Shown: piece after piece, positions 12,301-24,300 of the stretch
Layout of the letters: every line of letters starts with the position of its first letter
How positions within the stretch are numbered: the stretch's first letter is position 1
NCBI RefSeq assembly: GCF_022581195.2
Contig: NC_061469.1
Location: 5,208,001 to 5,272,000 of the forward strand
Length of the DNA stretch: 64,000 nt
Direction of reading: 5' to 3'
Source: Helicoverpa zea
Taxonomy: Eukaryota; Arthropoda; Insecta; Lepidoptera; Noctuidae
Notes under the pieces: generated by a model
The model's input: only the letters and a program-made list of their open reading frames with translations
What the model was told of the DNA's origin: nothing
The model's database searches: none
Translations under genes and position numbers: made by a program

Positions 12301-15300
12301 GTTTCATTATTCAAACTGTGTTGCAATTTTTATACCTGACACATTGTTGGCTTCGTGGCCCATAGTTCCCGTGGTGGAAATGTACTTTATAAATAGACGG
12401 GATTGTGAAAAGAGGGGCTGTTTACGATATCTCATTGAATCAAAAAAAAGAAAATCATTTACCTAATGAGCGATCGAGCAAGTGATTAATGAGCTTAGCG
12501 CTTGAAGGAGCACATTTAAGTCTAACACAAACTCATTAGCTATTATATTCAATGACATTTTTATTAATACTATCCATCAAGATTTAGACAAGTCCAATTA
12601 TTTAGTTTGAAAATTTTTAAATAAAAGTACTTACCTAATCAATGCCATTAACTTTTGCGAATAAATAAACTAGAATTTCTTGATAAAATATCTTTTATTT
12701 AACGATCATTTTAAAACCATTAAGCACTAATAGGATAAGATCGTGTGGTTCTTGTAAAGTGCGATTAAGAACAGTTTAATATATTTATATCCCGGTAATT
12801 GCTAATTGAGGCAAGATATCAGGACAGTTTAATGTCTTGTAGATAATGTAAGTACGTAAGGCTGCCTTTTAAGTTCTGTCGTTTGCTAACTTCGCGCGAT
12901 TATTAAAAAAAAATATATATGCCACTTTTATCTTCCTGAATTTAGAATTTTAAAACAAAAGAATGTTTTTAAATTGGTCGAATAGTTTTATTGTATCGTC
13001 CATTCAAACGTGGCAGGTCGGTTGTAAAAATGGAAATGTCTAAGGAAAATTTGCGTGCGATAATTTTCTAGAATTTTAAAAAGGGGTTGTCGCGACTTTA
13101 GTGCTTTGAAGAGATTAGTTCTGTATTTAATAATGTAGCACCATGCCTTAGGACCGTAGAAAGCAAATATTTAGGATTTCAATGTGGCCACTCTAGCCTC
13201 AGTGACAAGCCACGTGAAGGTCGCCCAAAAAACGCCATGACAGAAGATAATATCGACGTCGTGCGGCAGCTAATTCTCGCAGACCGATATGTAACATACT
13301 GTGAAATAGAGGCATCCATGGGCATTTCAGGGACCACTATCCAAAAAATTCTGCACGAAGAACTTGGCGTAAAAAAGTTGATCTCTCGTTGAATACCCCA
13401 TTTGCTTAGCGACGACCAACAAACAGCCCGAGTAAGTTGGTGTCGCAAAACTCCGCAGCGATTTAACGGAGGAGAAAGAAAAAAGCATGTCTATGATATA
13501 GTCAGGGGTGACGAGTCTTGAATATATGCTTGCGATCCATATTCCAAGCAGCAGTCAACTGTCTGGGTCTTCCAAGACGAGCCAAAACCGACCGGAGTCA
13601 TTCCTTCAAGAATCACTTTAAAAAAAAATGGTTGCCTCGTTTGTGGCAAAGGGTGGCCACCTCGCCACTTTTGTACTAGAATATTGCAAAACGGTTACCG
13701 CTGACTAGTATACCACTATTTGTTGGCCACAAATCATTACCGAATTTAGAAAAAAAAATTCAAGACGTCGAATGATCCTGCACCATGACAGTGTAAGTTC
13801 GCACACCGCCCGCCAAACAAATACGTTTTCGAATTCCAAAAATGTTGAAATTTTGGATTATCCACCTGACAGGCCTTACTTAAGCACTAACTATTTTATT
13901 ACATTCCCCAAAATTAAGCAAATTCTTCGTGGTCTACCTTTCAGCACACCTGAAGAAGCTGTTGACGCTTGCAAATAGGCCGTTTTGACTACCCCTACTT
14001 TGGAATGGAATAAATATTTCAAAAACTTGTTTGAACGTATGCAAAAGTACATGAAATATCCCTAAGTATTCTTAAAACAACAATAAACAGTAATAAACTA
14101 TTGGATTGTCTATAATTATTTCAAACGACACAACTTAAAAGGCAGCCCTCGTATCATTTATCCTGAGTTTTTATGCTGAGTTTTAATTAGTATAAGCCTC
14201 CCCCCTTGCCAATAATTAATTCCTTTAGTTAGATTTCCACTTTATCAACAGTTGAACAGCAAATACATAGCCAGAATTTAAAGCTTAAAACGTGGGAATT
14301 ATAACTATTATTTTACAGCAAATGGAATATCAAAATAGATATTTCAATTTCATTAAAAAAGCTAACTTATTTTATTCCTAAAAAAAAACTTTTTTACAAA
14401 AAAAATTAACCGACTTCCCAAAACACTAAAAAGGCAAAAAATAACTAATTTTAGGTGCATCGGCCTAGAAGTCGGTGTCTAATCAAGGATGTGCCTAAAA
14501 GTTAATTTTGCCACCGACTGCATGCACCTAAAATTAGTTATTTTTTGCCTTTTTAGTGTTTTGGGAAGTCGGTTAATTTTTTTTGTAAAAAAGTTTTTTA
14601 TTTACAGCTTTTCAGTGATACAAATAACTGTCACTATCCGTATAAGTAGAAAGTTCTCATCAATACAAATATTTTAAGCCCAAATACGAGGTATTTTACA
14701 TATTCAGTTGTCGAGTTCCCTCGACCTTCTCTGGTCTTCATCATCAGATCAGCTCCAAACCTTCACTGTTGCAAAGATCTCGTCAATACAAATATTATAA
14801 GCCCAAACACGAGGTAGTTTACATATTCAGTTGTCGAGTTCCCTCGACCCTCTCTGGTCTCCATCATCAGGTTAGCTTCAAACCTTCACTGTTGAATAGT
14901 GCTTTCAGGCATACATCTGAGTGTCAACTTTTTACCCTATGTTTGCCTACAACTTTGGAAGGTTGCTCTCGATTCCTCAGGGTTTCCATCATCAGATCCT
15001 GACCTGATGACTATGGGACCATCTGGCAGCTATTCCGCGTCGAACAAAAATAATCGATGTACATACATAGAAAAAAAAAAAAAAAAAAAACATACCGGCC
15101 GAATTGAGAACCTCCTCCTTTTTGGAAGTCGGTTAAATACGAGTATAACAATAGATTCGTTCGCTTGTATTTTTAGCGCGGTATAAATTAAGTGAGCCGT
15201 TTTAGTAACTGCTATGGACTCATACATCAATTTCAGTCTCGCACCTGTCAAAACTTTCTCTAACAACTGTAGGTAGGTAATTGTTTGCGGTATTCCTCGA

Positions 15301-18300
15301 CGGATACCCAGAAATTCCCTTCAAACTGTTGGACTCGCAGTTTGTATTTCGAGGAAACACTCGCACCGGAGATAATTACACTTTTTGGTAATCGCTTTAT
15401 TTGGTTGATTATGGATTTACTTATGTTCTTTATTTCTTCAGGTTTTTTTTTTTTGTAATCAGATTGTTTTACCGTTTATCCAGACATATTTTCGAAAGTC
15501 TTGAACTGCTCTTGCTTGCTGTGAACTGTCTTCCAAATTCAGTACGGTATTCTAAAGTGATATTTTTAAACGAAGGCACCAGATTGACCTTAAAAGGTGT
15601 CTATTTAATCCTGTACCTGAATAAACTGCGACCGTTAAGTTAGGTATGTGGAATACATATTGTTTCCGTAAAAGTGTGAATAATTTCCGATCTGCCAGCA
15701 ACATTTATACTTTATTAATACATATATATTTTATGAAGATACTCAGTGGTATACTCGAGGCAATATTATTGTGTGTGCAATATATCACAGTGCGGTACAT
15801 TTAGCGCTTTAATACAAAATAGAGCAAAAAATATATGGAGATTACAGCTTCCTACTTCCACCGTATCCATGTTTTTTTTTTTTTTGGTTCTGTATAATAC
15901 ATACATTCTTTGATATAAGTACATAAATATCTGCAATTTGGCATTCTGATAGTTGCATTCAATTCATTTTTCATCTTACGCATATCGCTACTGCTTTCAC
16001 GGAACTAAGATTTTAGTAGCTTATATTTCAAATGGGCCTGTATACTTGAAAATTATTATAAATTATGGGTCAAAATGAATCCACAGTTCAAGATATCGAT
16101 ATAAATGCATCTTTTACTTACTAAGGCTGACAAACTGTCAACCTCTACGCAGGGTCACATTTTAAAGATACATTTTGATAAACGATTTTAAATAAAATAT
16201 CTCAGAAGAATCCACAGTTGAATAGCATTTGGAATGTAGATATCTTAAATGACATGTTAATAATGTCTATGCATTTGTGCCCAAAATTAATCGTATTGCA
16301 TTTAATACGATTGTAAAAGAAATAAAATCTAGCGTGATAAATGTCCCCTCGTAACATAAAATATAAGTGTTGTACTATTAATATTCTGTACATAAATCTG
16401 TCATCGATTGTATCTTATCTATAGACAATCACTTAATCCAAGAATTGTAATATATCTCCGTTGGACATGGTGCTGATTTATGGTAACAAATGTCCATTGT
16501 GAATGTACTTGGACGAAGATGGGGTTCGTCCGTGGAACATTGCTCAACCTTCGAGCGTGAGTTTTATTCATCGATGTCAATTTTTCATTCTGCCCAGCAA
16601 AGATCAAGCGTATCTCATTCATCAAGGCTTCGAAGAATCTCCGTGGAGGTGATTTTACTTATGTAAGCGGTTTTTGTTGTTCGTTTTTTCCCGTAGGATT
16701 TTATTTGTGAATTCCTGAGTTCGGATCAGACGGTAGCAGTGGCTTTTGTTATTGTGAGGATGTGCGTGAGATCTTGTAAGTTTAGGCAATATCGCAGAAT
16801 AAATAAACAGACTACGGCACTGGAATCTGAATATTTATTGTATTTGTACGTATTGCTTCAGCCCCCGCAAGCTGAACAAGATATTATTCGTCTGCTGAAT
16901 ACATTCGCGGCACTTCTTGCGTGGGCTGTGCAAAGAAAAATGTGAATACTTTGCATTTATTAACTTTCCGCTTTCTACCGGTATTAAACTGCGCTACGAT
17001 ACAGTCATATTGCAGGAAGAAACCCGTCCACCTATAAACGCTAGAAAATGTGAGCGTCCAGATTTTTATCTCTCCCTGTGAAGAAATTCCACCACTTTGT
17101 GTAATCCGTGGAACGGGCACGCTGAGCTGAGATTCGTCAGAACAGTACGAGTGCACATAAATTATTCCCACCGACACGACCCACTGCTGGATAAATTGCG
17201 CGCTTAAAAATGCTATCCCTCTTTAGTCACTTCATGAATTCGCTGATGTGGACCCAGCTGGATTTACCAACAGACTCGAATAAACACGCTTCCAGATCTT
17301 AGGGTGCGTCCACATCTGGCGAATGCGCCGCGAATGCGCAGCACGCGAGCCGATCGCGAGCTGTCCGCGAGCTGCGCGCGTGCAGTCACTGCAATAGTTC
17401 GGTGCGCCTCTTTAGCGCAACTCACGCAAGGCTCGTATAGAGCGCGCGAGCGGCGCGCGATCTGCGCGCAATCAGTTCTCGCCCTTACAGTTCCGTATAT
17501 TGGCTCAGTACTATCAAAGATGGCAGACGTCGCGCGCCGCCTGCGCGCCGCTCGCGTGCGGCGCTTAGGTCGCGCGCGAGCTGCGCGCGGGCGGCGCAGA
17601 AGCGGCGCACGAACAAAAATGCACGCGCGCAGCTCGCGGACAGCTCGCGATCGGCTCGCGTGCTGCGCATTCGCGGCGCATTCGCCAGATGTGGACGCAC
17701 CCTAAGTTTATTCATCTTAAGATACTGAGGAAAATAAATATCTTTGAGTTTCTAAGTTTTTGTGATTACTCCTTAAGCTTAATAATCCAACACGTTATTA
17801 TCGACATAGCTAAAGATAGCACAGAAATAGGCAAGAAAAATATTTAGGCTTGATCATCTATAAAAGAACTTAATGTCCCAAGGGATTTATAAAAATTTGA
17901 TGTGTCTTCTACGAGAGACTTATAAAATGTACATTTAGTATGGTACAATTCGGCGTATTACGAGTACTTTGTATGATACATACGCCTCCGGTCATGAATA
18001 TTTTAGCAGAATATGTTTTCTTTAGGCTCTGCGCTCGTTTAAATTATGAACGTGATTCATTTATCTTTAGCGTACTGGCATCCACCAAAGAGGAACTTTC
18101 TTTTTAGACGCTTTGTATTTTTCTGTTATTCTCATTGAGTTTTCTTACAATGCTTTGTGTTCTTGAAGGCCGATCCTTTTGCAGATTAATACTGTGTCTT
18201 AACTAGATGGTATCGTGGAATGACTAAGGCTTCCCATACTGGCCCGCCTCCAAGCCCGTGACCTTGCCAAGATTGGCAGTTCATGCGTGCTCACGTATCC

Positions 18301-21300
18301 ACTGTTTATGAAAACGATTTGCATACAAATGCTTCTGAAAGATCTCGCTAAACAGATTATGCACAATATGAATACACTACTACACAACATTTGTTTTGTT
18401 GTACTTCAATTTTCATAGAATACTTATTCGTGTTTAAAGAAGAAAATTTCTCGTGTTATCTGTTGACAAAGTGCGGTCATGTTCGTCAACTTGAGTGGAA
18501 AATTGATATTCAGTGTCAACGTTTTCTATTTCATGCTCCATTACGTTGTGTGATTGCTTTATAAAGAGAACCTAATGGTCTATCACTTGTTTCATCGAGT
18601 TAGCTATTCTGATTGGCTATAAATTATCGATGACTTATGGCATGTATGACGTACGTGCGTAATGAGCGCCGTCCAATTATCGCTTTAGCCGCTCCATCAG
18701 CTGATTAGCAGATTCCCGAAGGTTCGGCATCGATTTCCGTCATTGGGAAATCAGGTTGCATGGTCGATATGCTGTCAAAGAGTTGTCCATCACTAGTGAT
18801 TCGAATGATGTGCCATCACCAGTGGTCGGAATAGGTAGAGCTATTTGGGGTGAATGACCGCAAACATTGATATTAACATGGACATGCCTCTGAAATCCCG
18901 GGATTTTGAAATTGTCGATTGATTTAAGTGAGTTAATATGGGTAAGTGGGCAGTTATGAGCAGGTAGTAGGTGAGCACCCAAACAGTATATACTTACTTA
19001 TAAACACACACAGGGATCCTGGAACGTTGTTAGAGGTAGCTTCGTGAAATATGAATTAATTAAGTAAAACTGTTAGAAACGATACTAAATATACTTTACT
19101 GCACAAGGAAATATTAAATGCCTACACAATACAGAATAGAAAAAGATAATATCGCTGCCACCGGCTGGAGGTACGCGACGGCTGAGGGGGAGCGCGAGGG
19201 GAGTGCTAGCGCCGGGTTTACGCGGGCAGCGGGAGGGGCGCGGGATCGGCGGGCACGAGCGCTCGCCTGCGCCGCTGCGAGCGAGACGGCGCTTCTCATT
19301 TTACCACGGCGGTGACGCCGCATTTTGTTATTTCGTATTTATTGTAATTAATGTAATACACAATTGTCAAATCAGTCTACGAGTTTTCCTGACCAGCTCC
19401 TGCTACACTAAGTTATCGATACATCAAGAACAAACCAATTTATCTCTCTTTTATTATTATATGTTTATGCTCCATGTTGCCAACCCGTCGTAAGCGCTGT
19501 TTTCGTCGCTTATTTTTTGTCTCTTTCTATCTTAAAACGTCTAAAGTATTAGCTGTCTCACTTATACAAATACAGGTACAGCGGGCTTCACTCACTCTTT
19601 TGTTTCGGCTTGTAGAGTGCGCACGTGTGATTTATTGTGTTCCTTATTTTATTTGACGTTGGCTTGTTAACTGGTTTCTGGAATCTTACTAACACGAATA
19701 CTTTGGCTTGGATTTACGAATTTTGATTTGTTTTTTGCGGACTGGATACATTTGAAACTGTTTATTTGATTTACCTACCACATTTGGGTAAGTGTTTTTT
19801 ATTTTTATAATATCTACAAAGGACATTTAGTGAAAAAGTAAAGTAATTGTCCTCTGCTAAATACATATTTTTTCAGGCTTCCGAAGTTCCAAAGGAAGCT
19901 TTATAGTTTTGCCTTGTCCGTCTGTTTGTCACAGCCAATTTTGATATACAAAAGTTTGAAGTGGAATTTTTCGTTAGTGACCTGAGTAGCAGGGAACTTG
20001 TTTACGTAAATTGTGCTCTTCCGCTACCCTACACCTTGTAGGTGATCCGACACGCACCTGACCGCTTTTTTCTAATATAATCTTGTGTTAAAAGCTAAGT
20101 CAATTACAATACAAGGTGGACTAAGTCCTCCCCCTCGCACACCCCTTCAAGTACCGCGTTTTCCCACAATAACCATTTTCATTGGCTATTGACTGCTCTT
20201 ACCTAAATATTTTCGGACATGAGCTTGACAGTGTTCTATCTGATTGTCTTAATCGGCTAACAAAATGCATTTGAATTATGTATCTCATACTTACTGTGCA
20301 ATTGTGCAACTGTGTGTGGAACAATTTTTCGTGAATTTTTCACACCGTTTTTATTTCGACTATTTATTGGAAAGATTTTAACTGTTTACTATTGTTTTAG
20401 GGCGATAAACAAGAAAAGCCAAAAATGCCAAATATCAAGGAAGAAACAGTACAAAAGTGGATATCCGAATATCCAGAGCTGTTATACGACCACGCTAGTC
20501 GTTCAATATATTGCTCGAAGTGCGAGAGCCATATAACGGCGAAAAAATGTAACATCAATAGACATGTCGAAGGAGCCGTGCACAAGGGAACGTTTAAACG
20601 GCCTCCGGAGGAATTTTATTCCGACCTGATCAAGTTTCTGGTTCTGTGCAATATTCCCTGGTCGCAGATGAAAAATCCAGCATTCAAGGAGTTTTTTCAG
20701 AAATATATCTGTACTGTTTGTTGTTGTACTTGTACTAGTCGTAAAGTACCCGATGAGTCGCTGTTACGAAAAGTATATTTAGATAAAGTTTTTACTAACA
20801 AAATCAAAACAATTTATGAAAAAAATCAAACTGAAAAATTGTGGATATCATTAGACGAGACAACAGATTTTTTAGGTAGAAATATTGTACATTTTTTGAT
20901 AAAACCATTGCATGAGAATATCTCAAATCGGCCATATTTAATTGCCTGCAAGATGTTAGAGGTGGTTAATGGACAAACCATTGCCAACTTTGTAATACAG
21001 TGTCTTGAAAATCTATGGCAAAACTCGTTTGAAGAAAAAGTTGATAATATTTTAATACTATGTACTGATAGTGTAGCATATATGATATCTGCAGGGCAAA
21101 AATTGAAATGCTATTTACCACAATTAAAACATGTAACATGTTTTGCTCACGCACTTCATCGTGTTTCTGAGCAAATTCGAATGGAATATAATGATGTGGA
21201 TATTTTGATATCAAATGTAAAAAAAATATTTCTAAAAGCGCCAAGCCGTGTTCGCATTTTTAAAAGAAAATACCCTGACTTACCACTACCTCCACAACCA

Positions 21301-24300
21301 ATTATTACAAGGTGGGGTACTTGGTTGGAGGCAGCATCATACTACGCAAAACATTTTGATGCAATAAAAGATGTTTTGTCTCATTTATGCAGCTCTGATG
21401 CAATAGCTATCCGAAACGCGAAAAACATATTACAAAAAGAAAACATACAAAACGAGTTACAATATATAGATGAATATTTTTCAGTTATACCGTTTGCTTT
21501 AAAAGAATTACAAAAGCACCACTTGACGCTAAGTGATTCATTTTTAATATTAGATACAGTCAGAACTTGTATAAATGAGTGTGCATCAGAAAATATTAAA
21601 AATAAAATTGAAAAAGTTATAGAAAGAAATCCGGATATAGATATATTACGAGAATGGAGTGAAAAAATTGTAAGAAATGAAACAGATGACCAAATTTTAT
21701 TGAAATGCAAATTTGCTCCAATGACCTCAACAGATGTCGAACGTTCATTTTCCATATATAAATGGATTATGGATGTAAAAAGAAATACATTAAAAATGGA
21801 TAATATAGAAAAACTGATGGTCATTTATTTCAATTCCGTAGATGGTGATGGGTTTTTCAGCGAAGAATTGGTAGACGATGAAACATCATCGTCTACCGGT
21901 TTAGAATAATTTAATAAAAAGATTAAATTAATAAAAAAATAGTTATTTATTTTCATCACGCGCAGTAGCGTGAAGTCTTTCATTTACGAGCATGTCAAGA
22001 GCTTCTAGGAATAGAAAGTGTATCGTAAAGTTTTGTTACTAATCGTTAAAGATTAACATAAGGAAACGGCTTCACGTCACTGCGAGTCGTGAAAATACCT
22101 ACTCTCTATCAATGTTTTCAATACGACGGCGTTATTAATGCTGAAAATGTCATAATTACATTTTTACGAATGATATAGTACAAAGTTCTTTATGCATATT
22201 TTTGTAATTTATTTGCTACTTACTACTTTAGTTAAGTATATTTATATATCGTTGTAGACAGACCAACCAGTAATGTCAACTGTTTTGAAAATTAAATAAT
22301 ATATCTAACTCGATCATCGCATTTTATTTATATTCCATGTCTCCTATTTACTATAGTAAACTAATAAAAGTGGATTATCCATTTAAATATAATGTTCTAA
22401 TTAAGCACTGACAAAAGAAAGTACTTAGTTGTTTTTTTTTTAATTTCGATAATTCCCGGAATTTTTGGAAATATTTGGCATATCTATGTTATGTCCGCAT
22501 GTAGCAAATAACAAAAATACTTCTACTTATTCCTATAAAAACTACTTGAACAATGTTTTTTTAATTCCAAGAATTCCCGGGATTCCGGGAAATATTTGGC
22601 ATATCCATGTTATGTCCTCATGTCGCAAGTAGCCAAAATAGCTCTACCTATTCCGACCACTGGCCATCACACAGACTCAACTAGCGAGCCTTCCAATAAA
22701 CGCATTGTTCGCTGTCATGAAGAGTTTGACTGTCAATTTGTCAAGGTATCTTTCGCATGTCTAGTTATATTTTGTGGTCTACCATGTATTGATTGGCGAA
22801 TAAGACCCAAAACGTCCTCGAACAAAAAAAAGCCGAATTATTAGATTTCCATTTACCTTTATAAAGGGAATTACTGAGAAGCACCCGTGCGTGTACTACG
22901 CCTACCGCATTGTGACCTTGAAGTAAATTAATTTTCGTGATAATTAAACGCCGCCATGGTTTCTTCGTTACTTGACACCCGGTCTCGTTACGTAATTAAA
23001 CATGCCTTTGCTCTCGGCTTCTCGGCGGAACAATCTTTGAAAATTTTAGGAAGTCTCAAAACCCTTGTCTCCTTTGTAATGCTTTCATTGTTGTACTTCA
23101 TGTTTATTCTTATAATTGCTTTTACTTACTTGTAGGATTTCTTTATACATACTTCTTCGGAACAAAATCTGTCCTCCCTAATATTATAATAAATGCGAAA
23201 TTGAGTTTGTTGCGCTTTCATATAAAGTGGTTAAACAGATTGAGATAAATTTGGTCTCTTATTAAGTGGTAACTTGGGAATAGGATATAGGAGTTACTTT
23301 TTATCGGGATATGCGGGGCGTAATTTTGGACGCGGGTGAAACCTACTAATTTCATAAACCTGTTGTTGAGTCGGAATATGTCTTCTTTTTAAATTCCGAC
23401 GAAAATCTGAAATGCTAAATTGTTTATTGAGGTAGGCACAATGGAGAAACATAAAATATTAACATAACAGTATTGAAGCTCGAAGGTTACAGGAAGTTGC
23501 CTTTTACGTATGACAGTAATATGTAGTTATTTCCCAACTACATATAATATTCCAAGCGAAATTATACGTTGAAATGTCTACTTTAATGGTGTATAAAAAT
23601 GAAATATTTATACATTTTAATATACGTAACGTTTAGTGGTAGTTACTATCGTTTCCCCTAGAGGAAATTTAAAAGGGTAGGAATTTATCCCGTGTTCGCA
23701 TTCAGAACAGGGTCTGACCCCTCTAATCTGACTAGTTTCCAAGTTCTTCGGTTTGTATTTGTGAGTTTTGTCTGTATGTGTATAAACCCTTGGGCGTCAG
23801 TAGGGACGTCGCGATTCTATTTCGGGATATCTCGAGGCATTTGCGGTTACAGGTGGATAGAAAGGGCGTCATTGAATTTAGCCCGAGGCCTTTGCCGAAT
23901 TGCGTATCAATGAAATGTTGTTAGATACGAATCAAAAGATCCATTAGTAATCCAAATCCAAAATACGTCATATTTTTAATCAACTAATTCTTCATTGATT
24001 TACGGCTGACCTAAAAATGTTGCTCCTATTATTTGGCGAAGTTGTTCCGAAATACATAGTTTGTAGACAGTAGCGGTACGCATTGTGTAACTTCCAGAGA
24101 GGATAATGGATCCTTTGAAAGAAAAGCCTAACATTAGCACTTTTACGCTAGGCCGGCCACCAATCTGTTACACAGAGAAACAAAAAGTTCGTGAGCTTGA
24201 AGCGAGTGGAAGAGGAGGTTGATTAGTGGTTCAAGAAATCCCTAAATTAGAGGCTTTAAGGATAGAATATTTAACGTTAGGTACTTAATTTGATGAAGAC

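Noticed and set aside
16884..17177. Minus-strand frame with SDESQLSVP wording resembling Tc1 transposases
   Set aside because: Only one short motif matched. No other landmarks or terminal repeats were found.
17304..17715. Long Arg/Ala-rich frames on both strands
   Set aside because: They lie within the GC-rich foldback, where stop codons are rare. The peptide is a translation of the inverted repeat.
19114..19323. Overlapping frames on both strands in the CG-rich segment
   Set aside because: Low stop density from high GC; no conserved protein features.
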